From contig DATLBY010000145.1 of assembly GCA_035526665.1 (NCBI GenBank), positions 1 through 17,463 on the forward strand: DNA of 17,463 nt, in the 5' to 3' direction. A program made the translations under genes and the position numbers. Shown one piece after another: positions 1 through 5,943 of the stretch. This DNA comes from DATLBY01 sp035526665 (lineage in GTDB: Bacteria > Acidobacteriota > Terriglobia > Bryobacterales > Bryobacteraceae). Under the pieces are notes generated by a model. The model saw only the letters and a list, made by a program, of their open reading frames with translations. It was not told the DNA's origin and ran no database searches. Every line of letters begins with the position of its first letter. Within the stretch, counting starts at the first letter, position 1.

Positions 1-1035
1 CCCGCGACCGGCTACTCGGCGAATTTGGAAAAGGCTGTCTCTCGGCCCGTACCCCCACCCTCCCCGGATCCGGAAGGCGATCTGCAGCCGGAAGAGTTTC
101 ATACGCCCGGACGGAAAACAATAGCCGAAGTCGCGGAGTTCACCCGTCTCCCCCAAACTGCGCAAATGAAGAGTCTGGTGATGAGCGTGGATGGTCAGCC
201 TGTGCTTGCGCTGCTGCGTGGCGATCACTCGCTCAGTGAGACTAAGTTCAGCTCGGCCGTGCCCGGGAATGAGATTCGCCCGGCCCATCCGGAAGAGATC
301 CGGGAGTGGTTTGGCGCCGATCCGGGATCTCTCGGCCCCGTCGGCGTCCGCAAGATGCGGATCATTGCCGACCTCGCACTGCAGGGCCGGCGCAACATGA
401 TCGCCGGCGCGAACAAGGATGATTATCATCTTCGTAACGTCACCCCCGGCAAGGATTTCACGGCTGAGTTCTTCGATTTGCGCCAGGTGGCGCCCGGGGA
501 CACGACAGTCGATACCGGTGAGCCATTGGAGATTGCCAAGAGCGTTGAGATCGGACATATTTTCAAGCTTGGCTATAAGTACTCCGACTCCATGGGCCTG
601 AAGGTGCTGGATGAGTCGGGCAAAGAAGTCACCGTCATCATGGGCTCCTATGGCATTGGGATTGAAAGGATCCTCTGTGCCGCCATCGAACTTTACAACG
701 ATAAGGACGGCATCGCCATGCCTGCCGCCATCGCCCCTTTCGCCGCTGTCGTGACACCTGTAAACATCGCAGACGGCGCCCAACGTCTCGCCGCCGAGAC
801 GATTTATAACGAGTTGGTCGCCCTGGGAATCGACACCTTGCTGGATGACCGCGACGAGCGTCCCGGCGTCAAGTTCAAGGATGCCGACCTCATCGGGATT
901 CCGTACCGCGTCACTTTAGGCAAGAAACTCGGGCAGGGGCTCGTCGAAGTCGTGGAGCGCCGGGGCAGGAAGACTTCCGACGTTGCTGTCGGCGACGCGG
1001 CAGCCTTCATCCAATCCCGCATTCATGGGGCCTGA
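1..1035 (+). CDS. proS: Prolyl-tRNA synthetase, C-terminal part (5' end outside window)
   Basis: Class II prolyl-tRNA synthetase, which charges tRNA-Pro in the cytoplasm. The frame is open from base 1, so the gene is cut by the window edge; 344 residues remain of a usual bacterial length of about 570. An internal TTG at base 25 is not the real start. The fragment opens with the GYSANLEKA-like stretch that precedes the editing insertion. It continues with that INS (YbaK-like) domain at about residues 34-150, including the lysine in MKSLV and the LLRGDHSLSETK segment. Then come the catalytic-core segment VEIGHIFKLGYKYSDSMG, motif 3 (MGSYGIGIERIL, bases 640-675) and the anticodon-binding domain to the end. 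The motif 3 position that is often Cys in this enzyme (MGCYGIG) is Ser here. The stop overlaps the next gene by 11 bases, which suggests translational coupling. The family call is very secure. Confidence 0.97.
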   Translation, partial: PATGYSANLEKAVSRPVPPPSPDPEGDLQPEEFHTPGRKTIAEVAEFTRLPQTAQMKSLVMSVDGQPVLALLRGDHSLSETKFSSAVPGNEIRPAHPEEIREWFGADPGSLGPVGVRKMRIIADLALQGRRNMIAGANKDDYHLRNVTPGKDFTAEFFDLRQVAPGDTTVDTGEPLEIAKSVEIGHIFKLGYKYSDSMGLKVLDESGKEVTVIMGSYGIGIERILCAAIELYNDKDGIAMPAAIAPFAAVVTPVNIADGAQRLAAETIYNELVALGIDTLLDDRDERPGVKFKDADLIGIPYRVTLGKKLGQGLVEVVERRGRKTSDVAVGDAAAFIQSRIHGA

Positions 1036-2128
1036 CTGGCATCGCGTCCGGGAGGAGTTCCCGGCGCTGGCAAACTGGACGTTTCTCGATACCGCGAGCT
1101 TCGGCCAGTTACCGCACTGCGCTACCAACGCGGTGGCGCGTCATTTTGCCCACCGCGACGAGACGGCGTGCCATGACTTTCTCAGCTGGTTCGACGATAT
1201 GGATCAGGTACGCACGCTGGCTGCCAAGCTGATTCAAGCGGACCCGGACGATATTGCGTTTATGCCGAATGCTTCGGCGGCGCTCTCGCTCTTTCTCGGG
1301 GGCATTCGCTTCCAGCCAGGGGATCGCATCGTCACCTTCGAAAACGAGTTCCCCAACAATATCTATTACCCGTCTCTGCTCCAGCAGCAAGGCGTCGAAC
1401 TGGTAGAAACCAACTGGGATGGCTTTGAGGCCACTCTCTCCGGCCGGACCCGGGCCGTTCTGGTGAGCATGCTGAACTACAGTACCGGCTTCCGGCCGCC
1501 CCTGGAAGAGATGGGAAGGCTTCTGCGGCAGCGTGGGATTCTGTTCTACGTGGATGGTACGCAGGGACTCGGACCGTTGCCATTCAATGTTCAGGCAGTG
1601 CAGCCGGACATGCTGGCGGTGCACGCCTATAAATGGCTTCTCTCGCCCAATGGCGCCGCCTTCGCCTACGTCAGTCCGGCGCTGCGGCGGCAAGTGATGC
1701 CGAACGTAATCGGGTGGCGTAGTGACCGCGGCTGGCGCGGTGTGAACGCTTTAAACCACGGGGCTCCCGAGTTTGTGGAGGCGGCCGAGAAGTACGAAGG
1801 CGGCATGCTGAATTTTTCCGGCCTCTACGCGATGGGCGCCTCGCTGAAGTTGTTATTGGATGTCGGTCCCGCAGCTATAGAAACGCGTGTACTCAGTCTG
1901 GCGGCGGAAACTTGCGCCATGTTGCAGGGCTGCGGCGCCTCTATCCTGCACGAAAATTCTCCGATCATCGCAGCTCGTTTCCCAGGCCGGGAAGCTGCGG
2001 ATCTGGCCGACCATTTAAAACGGCGGAGGATCCTTGTATCGGCCCGCCACGGCAGTCTTCGCATCTCTCTGCATCTATATAATTCGGAACAGGATATTCA
2101 TACTTTGCGCCAGGCGCTACAGCAATAG
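1025..2128 (+). CDS. Class V PLP-dependent aminotransferase (cysteine desulfurase / isopenicillin N epimerase-like)
   Basis: A 367-residue fold-type I PLP enzyme of the aminotransferase class V group. The N-terminus (EFPALANWTFLDTASFGQLP) is the usual substrate-side strand. FYVDGTQGLG supplies the cofactor-binding Asp (about D177) and Gln (about Q180). AVHAYKWLLSPNG carries the Schiff-base lysine (about K203). The C-terminus ends with the SLRISLHLYNSEQDI signature. The two cysteines in the C-terminal half (TCAMLQGCG) do not clearly sit in the catalytic Cys loop of SufS/IscS, so a desulfurase role is doubtful; an epimerase, lyase or transaminase is equally possible and the substrate cannot be read. 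I chose the ATG at 1025 over the in-frame TTG at 983 because conserved sequence begins just after it and the TTG lies deep inside proS. No strong ribosome-binding site is seen, so translation is probably coupled to proS through the 11-base overlap. Confidence 0.9.
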   Translation: MGPDWHRVREEFPALANWTFLDTASFGQLPHCATNAVARHFAHRDETACHDFLSWFDDMDQVRTLAAKLIQADPDDIAFMPNASAALSLFLGGIRFQPGDRIVTFENEFPNNIYYPSLLQQQGVELVETNWDGFEATLSGRTRAVLVSMLNYSTGFRPPLEEMGRLLRQRGILFYVDGTQGLGPLPFNVQAVQPDMLAVHAYKWLLSPNGAAFAYVSPALRRQVMPNVIGWRSDRGWRGVNALNHGAPEFVEAAEKYEGGMLNFSGLYAMGASLKLLLDVGPAAIETRVLSLAAETCAMLQGCGASILHENSPIIAARFPGREAADLADHLKRRRILVSARHGSLRISLHLYNSEQDIHTLRQALQQ

Positions 2129-2178
2129 TTAAACCCTTCCCCGTCCTCGTAACTACCGCGAATAAACACTGTCACGTC

Positions 2179-2205
2179 CTACGTGAGTGAGCATCTCACT
2201 GGTAG
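2179..2205 (+). repeat. Small imperfect hairpin upstream of the phosphoribosyltransferase gene
   Basis: CTAC-GTGAG pairs with CTCAC-GTAG around a 7-base loop, with a 2-base bulge (TG) on the 3' arm. It lies in the gap between the aminotransferase stop and the phosphoribosyltransferase start. No T-run follows, so it is a poor intrinsic terminator. It could be leader structure or chance. Confidence 0.3.
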
Positions 2206-2214
2206 AAACCCTCA

Positions 2215-2224
2215 CGAACGTTCG
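2215..2224. promoter_or_regulatory. Perfect 10-bp palindrome CGAACGTTCG next to the ribosome-binding site
   Basis: A perfect dyad, CGAACGTTCG, ends one base before the AAAGGAG ribosome-binding site of the phosphoribosyltransferase gene. Its position would suit an operator or a structure that masks the ribosome-binding site. A 10-bp palindrome can also occur by chance, and no known regulator is assigned. Confidence 0.25.
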
Positions 2225-2242
2225 AAAGGAGCCATGGACGCT

Positions 2243-2890
2243 ATGTCCGTTCCCTACCGAAATCGGTCCGACGCAGGTCGAGTACTCGCGGGAGAGCTGC
2301 AAAAATATCGCAGTCAACCAAGCCTGCTTGTGCTTGGATTGCCTCGAGGAGGCGTTCCTGTCGCTTTTGAGGTCGCCTCCGCATTGCAGGCGGAACTCGA
2401 CGTTTTTATTGTCAGAAAACTAGGTCTGCCCGGTCACAGTGAATTCGCCATAGGCGCTCTTGCGAGTGGCGGGGTGCGGGTATTGGACGAGCAGTTCATC
2501 AGCGAAAGTCAACTTTCCTCCGGAGTAATCGAGGCTTTGACAGCGCGGGAGCGGCGCGAATTGGAAAGGCGCGAGCGATTGTATAGAAAACATCGGCCGC
2601 CGCTGCTCGTTCGCGATCGCACGGTCATCCTGGTGGATGATGGACTGGCTACCGGTTCCACCATGCTCGCCGCCATCCGGGCGTTGCGCCCCCAGAAACC
2701 GGGCCGGCTGATCGTGGCCGTTCCCGTTGCCGGGGAGACTGTGTGCAGCCAGCTCCGCGCGGAAGTCGATGAAATGGTCTGCGGGTTCATACCCGATCAG
2801 CTCTATTCGGTGGGCATGTGGTACGAGGACTTCTCACAAACAACCGACGAAGAAGTTCAGGAATTGCTGAATCTGGCTGCAGCCTTCTGA
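2243..2890 (+). CDS. Phosphoribosyltransferase-family protein (PRTase type I fold)
   Basis: A 215-residue stand-alone domain of the type I phosphoribosyltransferase fold. The diagnostic PRPP loop VILVDDGLATGST lies at about residues 128-140. Upstream are the conserved LGLPRGGVPVAFEVA and VRKLGLPGHSEFAIGALASGG segments of this uncharacterised subfamily, and the C-terminus has WYEDFSQTTDEEV. Family knowledge: such domains occur alone, fused to alpha/beta (dienelactone) hydrolases, or fused to erythromycin-esterase domains; the natural substrate is not established. The context matches, since an esterase remnant and a hydrolase gene follow directly. Starts at 2183 (GTG), 2234 and 2243 (ATG) are all in frame. 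I prefer 2243 because YRNRSDAGR is the usual N-terminus and AGGAG lies 11 bases upstream, against only 2 bases for 2234. Confidence 0.88.
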   Translation: MSVPYRNRSDAGRVLAGELQKYRSQPSLLVLGLPRGGVPVAFEVASALQAELDVFIVRKLGLPGHSEFAIGALASGGVRVLDEQFISESQLSSGVIEALTARERRELERRERLYRKHRPPLLVRDRTVILVDDGLATGSTMLAAIRALRPQKPGRLIVAVPVAGETVCSQLRAEVDEMVCGFIPDQLYSVGMWYEDFSQTTDEEVQELLNLAAAF

Positions 2891-2955
2891 CGCCCGGCAT
2901 AACCGGCGTTCACAGTGAATCATGCAAGAGAACCACGCAGGGCGCTCCTGGTCCG

Positions 2956-3330
2956 GAATGCCGCGTCTCTTCCTGGAACCTTCGCGATCGCCACACGGCC
3001 GAAACCGCATGAGCTTGCCGCCCATCCGCGGAGGCGGTATGGTGAAAGCAAGATCGTCGTCTGGGCCCACAACTCGCATTTTTGGGAGACGCCAGGGCAA
3101 CCAAAGTGGGCCGGCGAGGCGAGTGGAATTTTGGCCAGCTCGTTCGTGAGCGTTATCCCATGCATTCGTACCTGATCGGCTTAATCACGCATCACGGGAC
3201 GGTAATGGCGGCCACCGGCTGGGGCGGCGAAGCGGAAACCAAACAGATGCTTCCTGGCCTTCATGGAAGCTATGAAGCATTCCATGAGGTGGCGATCCCG
3301 GAGTTTTTACCGACCCCCGGCAGGAACATA
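2956..3330 (+). pseudogene. Decayed remnant of an erythromycin-esterase-family gene
   Basis: The 472-base gap between the phosphoribosyltransferase and the hydrolase has no intact gene but holds consecutive pieces of one family in the right order and on one strand. Frame 1 at 2956-3009 gives VSSWNLRDRHTAETA, ending in TGA at 3010. Frame 2 at 3011-3079 gives ELAAH, then YGESKIVVWAHNSH. Frame 1 from 3082 gives LGDARATKVG, FGQLVRERY, SYLIGLITHHGTVMAATGWGG and GSYEAFHEVAIPEFL. The WNLRDRHMAET, VWAHNSHLGDARAT and GSYEALFHE strings are typical of erythromycin-esterase-like proteins (PF05139). At least two frameshifts, one inside a T-run at 3079-3083, and the missing N-terminal bulk and C-terminal tail show a dead copy. 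The right boundary is approximate. It may once have been fused to the upstream phosphoribosyltransferase, as in some homologues; that is inference. Confidence 0.8.
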
Positions 3331-3362
3331 GGGTCCAGCCGGCGAACGCAAGGTGGAATGCC

Positions 3363-4070
3363 ATGCCTGCACAGCCAACCCGGCCTGTAAGTCTGCGGCC
3401 TGTGCGGATTTCCCCCGCGCATCTGGAGGGCGACCTGGCGAAGCCCGATGGCGCTGCCGCGATTGTGCTGTTTGCCCACGGCAGCGGCAGTAGCCGACAC
3501 AGCTCGCGGAATCGCTATGTCGCTCAGATCCTCCAGCAATCCGGGTTCGCCACACTGCTGCTGGATCTACTGACCGCCGAAGAGGAACAGGTGGATCTGC
3601 ATACGCGGAAGTTGCGCTTCGATATTCTACTGTTAGCGCAGCGCTTAGGAGAGGCCTCGCACTGGCTGCAGAACGATTCCGACACGTACAACCTGCCGCT
3701 CGGGCTTTTCGGCGCCAGCACCGGCGCCGCAGCGGCACTGGTAACGGCGGCAAAGCAGCGCGGGGCCGTCCGTGCGGTGGTGTCGCGCGGCGGGCGCCCT
3801 GACCTGGCTGGATCCGCGCTGGCAGAGGTAAAGGCGCCGACCCTTCTTATCGTCGGTGAAAATGATGAGGCCGTGGTTGAGCTTAACCGAGAGGCACTCG
3901 GCCGGCTTGCAGCCGAAAAGAAATTAGTGATCGTTCCGCACGCCACGCATCTCTTTGAAGAACCCGGCGCACTGAAGCAAGTGGCTGAGTTGGCCGCGGA
4001 CTGGTTTCGTATCCACCTAAACACGGCCGCGGCGGCTGATACTGGGGCTAGTCGTACTTCTCGAAGATAA
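3363..4070 (+). CDS. Dienelactone-hydrolase-like alpha/beta hydrolase
   Basis: A 235-residue alpha/beta hydrolase. It has an oxyanion-region strand IVLFAHGSGSSRHSSRNRYVA at about residues 34-54, a nucleophile elbow GASTG (Ser119), an acid in IVGENDEAV (about Asp168) and a histidine in ATHLFEEPG (about His196). The triad therefore looks complete. The GSGSSRHSxRN and THLFEEPGAL strings match the subgroup of dienelactone-hydrolase-like proteins often encoded beside, or fused to, the phosphoribosyltransferase seen upstream. The substrate is unknown, and true dienelactone hydrolase activity should not be assumed because those enzymes use a Cys nucleophile. The start is set by a good ribosome-binding site (AAGGTGG at about 3350-3356) before ATG 3363. 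The 3' end overlaps the convergent flavoprotein gene by 23 bases. No signal peptide is seen, so it is probably cytoplasmic. Confidence 0.87.
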   Translation: MPAQPTRPVSLRPVRISPAHLEGDLAKPDGAAAIVLFAHGSGSSRHSSRNRYVAQILQQSGFATLLLDLLTAEEEQVDLHTRKLRFDILLLAQRLGEASHWLQNDSDTYNLPLGLFGASTGAAAALVTAAKQRGAVRAVVSRGGRPDLAGSALAEVKAPTLLIVGENDEAVVELNREALGRLAAEKKLVIVPHATHLFEEPGALKQVAELAADWFRIHLNTAAAADTGASRTSRR

Positions 4071-4752
4071 TCTGGCGGCGCTCCATCCCGAATTCCTTGA
4101 GCTGCGCCCGCATATCATCCACCATGGCTTTCAGGCCGCAGATGTAGACGTCCATATCCCGGCGCTCCTTCAGCGCCTCAAACACGTGCGGTTGTACATG
4201 GCCTGTGCGTCCCTTCCATCCCGCGTCCGGTCGGCTCAACGTCGGCCAAAAGTGGAAGTTCGGGTGCGTCCGCTCCAGCGACTCGAATTCGGCGTAGTAC
4301 AACAGACCCTCTTCATGCCGGACGCCAAAGACAAGCGTGACCTCTCTATCAGGCCCTTCCCCGAGCAAACCGCGTAACATTGCACGGAAGGGCGCAATGC
4401 CGGTACCCGTAGCCACCAGGACCGAATCGCTCATCGGATTCCGCCAGGTAAAGAATCCCAGCGGACCTTTCATATCCACGGTTTCGCCGGGCTGCATCTG
4501 GAAAAGATAGGGCGAGAAGTGACCATCGGGCACACGGTTCAGGCAGATCTCAAAGCGATTCCCCTGGGCCGGTGAAGCTGTCGAATAGGCGCGAGTAATC
4601 TTTTTACCGTCGAAGTCGCGCGAAAAGGACACGAACTGGCCGGCGAGGTAGGGAAGCTGCTCCACCTCCGGCACATCGAACACGAAATGCTTCACCCCCG
4701 GCGCAATCTCGCGCGATTCAAGCAATCTGGCGTTCAGAACCGCCACCCCCAT
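4048..4752 (-). CDS. Ferredoxin/flavodoxin-NADP(+) reductase-like flavoprotein
   Basis: A 234-residue FAD/NAD(P)-binding oxidoreductase. RAYSTASP (residues 54-61) is the FAD-binding RxYS motif. GPLGFF follows at about residue 96. GTGIAPFRAML (116-126) is the nucleotide-binding loop, VFGVRHEEGLLYY (141-153) contacts the ribose/phosphate, and YICGLKAMVDDM (203-214) is the CG motif before the C-terminal helix. The protein ends FEKYD. There is no 2Fe-2S domain, so it needs a separate electron partner such as ferredoxin or flavodoxin; the partner is not encoded here. The start at 4752 is chosen because AAAGGA sits 8 bases upstream. The in-frame ATG at 4761 overlaps that ribosome-binding site and the one at 4806 lacks one. 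The first 35 bases overlap the 3' end of the cbiX-like gene in another frame, implying coupled translation. It could alternatively serve a reductase or oxygenase encoded elsewhere. Confidence 0.88.
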   Translation of the reverse strand: MGVAVLNARLLESREIAPGVKHFVFDVPEVEQLPYLAGQFVSFSRDFDGKKITRAYSTASPAQGNRFEICLNRVPDGHFSPYLFQMQPGETVDMKGPLGFFTWRNPMSDSVLVATGTGIAPFRAMLRGLLGEGPDREVTLVFGVRHEEGLLYYAEFESLERTHPNFHFWPTLSRPDAGWKGRTGHVQPHVFEALKERRDMDVYICGLKAMVDDMRAQLKEFGMERRQIIFEKYD

Positions 4753-5113
4753 CCCAGGCATCCTTTGCGCGATCGAGCAGAACCTGCAGCAGCGCGGGAT
4801 GTCCATCCAGCGGCGCCGTGACCGCGATGCTCACACCAAGGTAGATGCTCTCCAGCCCCTGGACGATGCTTGGTAGATCGCGCTGCAAGTGAATACCCAG
4901 CGTCAGAAAGTAAGGAATCACCAGGATGTCAGTCGCGCCGCGGCTTACCAGCCGACCCACGGCTTCCTGCAAATCAGGCTTGCCAAGCTCCAGGAACGCC
5001 GTTTCCACCAGCCGGTATCCGCCTTCCGCCGCGAATCGCTCGGCTACCGCGTGCACCGAAGCGTTGGCGGAGGCAACGCTCGATCCATGCGCGAATATCG
5101 CGATTCCCGTCAT
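4718..5113 (-). CDS. cbiX: Small CbiX/SirB-type sirohydrochlorin chelatase
   Basis: A 131-residue protein of the single-domain CbiX class of class II chelatases, which insert Fe2+ or Co2+ into sirohydrochlorin for siroheme or cobalamin synthesis. FAHGSS near the N-terminus gives metal-binding His9, and YFLTLGIHLQRDLP gives His75; both positions are the family's paired histidines. VIPYFL and PLDGHPALLQVLLDR complete the signature. At about 130 residues it is half the length of two-domain SirB/CbiX-L proteins, so a homodimer is expected. Which metal it inserts cannot be told from sequence. The start codon overlaps the stop of the upstream Cys-rich gene (ATGA, 4 bases), and the 3' end overlaps the flavoprotein gene. 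The C-terminal tail DGGGGSERQIA is low in complexity and may owe its sequence to that overlap. Confidence 0.88.
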   Translation of the reverse strand: MTGIAIFAHGSSVASANASVHAVAERFAAEGGYRLVETAFLELGKPDLQEAVGRLVSRGATDILVIPYFLTLGIHLQRDLPSIVQGLESIYLGVSIAVTAPLDGHPALLQVLLDRAKDAWDGGGGSERQIA

Positions 5114-5730
5114 AACTGCACGACCGGTTCGTTCGCTTTCTGCGGAAAGAAGTACTTCAGGAAATCAATGAATGCCCTGCCCTTGTGGCGGCCGTTATTG
5201 TGCTGCAGCTCTAACCGCTGCAGGAAGACCAGCACACCCAGAATTTCGGTATCGCGGATGCTGGCGTTTCCACCGCTTTTCTTAACTCGCTCGCTCAAAG
5301 CGCGAACAGCGGCTTGGATTTCTTCATACAGCAAAGCAGCCAGCGGATTCGCGGGCCGGGATTCATACAAGAGCCCGCTGTCCAGCGTGCGGTACGTCTG
5401 AATCAGGCTCCCTAAGGCTTCACGCACGTCATAATCGATGACTCCAGCCCGCGCCAAACTAGTATGGACAAGTTGGCTCGAGAGGGCGAGGAGCAGCCAT
5501 TCGTGTTTTTTCAGAAACTGATCGGTGATCCGAATATCCTGGTTTGGAAAAGTGTCCGGATTCAGAATCGGCGCCTTGTCCCGGCCACGCGATTCTTCCA
5601 GGTAGACGCAGTCCAGCGGGCAGTTCACTGTCATCTCCCGCTCGGTGCCGCAGCACACGGAACAGATGTCGCCCGCGACGCCTGGACATTGCCGGCGGGG
5701 CCGGCGGATTCCACAAATTTTACACAACAT
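5110..5730 (-). CDS. Conserved-looking protein with Cys-rich (zinc-ribbon-like) N-terminus, function unknown
   Basis: A 206-residue protein of unknown function. The first 41 residues hold eight cysteines (C3, C6, C15, C23, C26, C27, C37, C41) arranged as CxxC, then CxxCC, then CxxxC. This pattern suggests binding of one or two zinc ions or another metal. It is followed by DCVYLEE and a mostly helical remainder with no obvious catalytic motif. The C-terminal region (LGVLVFLQRLELQHNNGRHKGRAFIDFLKYFF) looks like a packed helical domain. There is no signal peptide or membrane segment. The ATG at 5730 has GGAG about 9 bases upstream. It is first in an operon with the chelatase (4-base overlap) and the flavoprotein, so a role near metal or tetrapyrrole handling is possible, but that is only context. 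Real gene: high confidence; function: not known. Confidence 0.8.
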   Translation of the reverse strand: MLCKICGIRRPRRQCPGVAGDICSVCCGTEREMTVNCPLDCVYLEESRGRDKAPILNPDTFPNQDIRITDQFLKKHEWLLLALSSQLVHTSLARAGVIDYDVREALGSLIQTYRTLDSGLLYESRPANPLAALLYEEIQAAVRALSERVKKSGGNASIRDTEILGVLVFLQRLELQHNNGRHKGRAFIDFLKYFFPQKANEPVVQL

Positions 5731-5746
5731 CCCGAAGCTCCATTAT
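5719..5746 (+). promoter_or_regulatory. Candidate sigma-70-type promoter for the 52-residue protein gene
   Basis: TTTACA (5719-5724, five of six to TTGACA), a 16-base spacer and CATTAT (5741-5746, four of six to TATAAT) sit in the divergent gap. A start of transcription near 5753 would leave a leader that contains the GGAG at 5777-5780. On the opposite strand the same spot reads TGCGATAAT, an extended -10, but that would overlap the ribosome-binding site of the minus-strand gene. Weak to moderate evidence. Confidence 0.4.
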
Positions 5747-5784
5747 CGCAGTGGCAGCGGCCGCTCGCCGTAAACTGGAGACTT

Positions 5785-5943
5785 ATGCCTCGTACGGACA
5801 TTTATTTGAAGGTGGTTATTGACCATTCCAGCGAAGAAGCCCCCGAGAAACTTGGCGCCGAAATCTGCCGCCAACTGAAGAAAATCTACGGAGTCCGCTC
5901 CGCTGAAATGTCCAGCTTTGTCACTCGCGCGTTGGAGGAGTAG
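5785..5943 (+). CDS. Small 52-residue protein of unknown function
   Basis: A 52-residue open frame beginning MPRTDIYLKVVIDHSSEE and ending RALEE. The ATG at 5785 has GGAG 4 bases upstream (5777-5780) and a promoter-like site further up, so it is unlikely to be a chance frame. A longer in-frame extension upstream runs through the antisense of the Cys-rich gene and is rejected. The composition is charged and soluble, with an N-terminal strand (DIYLKVVIDH) and a helix (KLGAEICRQLKKIYGVRSAEMSSF) that could form a small alpha/beta unit; there is one Cys and no membrane segment. It resembles small conserved acidobacterial proteins as I remember them, but I cannot confirm that without a search. The 3' end overlaps the convergent dGTPase-like gene by 23 bases. 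Confidence 0.65.
   Translation: MPRTDIYLKVVIDHSSEEAPEKLGAEICRQLKKIYGVRSAEMSSFVTRALEE

Noticed and set aside
1109..1693. Minus-strand open frame of 194 codons inside the aminotransferase gene
   Set aside because: The plus-strand aminotransferase has its PLP motifs intact; the antisense product has none.
2891..3362. Several short overlapping open frames (60-100 codons) on both strands in the gap
   Set aside because: None is intact or has a start signal; the plus-strand pieces are explained as one decayed esterase gene and the minus-strand ones as its shadows.
4753..4806. Longer N-terminus for the flavoprotein starting with a Cys-rich stretch (MDIPRCCRFC)
   Set aside because: It is out-of-frame cbiX coding sequence; the good ribosome-binding site points to 4752.
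5464..5784. Upstream extension of the 52-residue gene to 159 codons
   Set aside because: The extension runs antisense through the Cys-rich protein gene and lacks a start signal; the ATG at 5785 has a ribosome-binding site.
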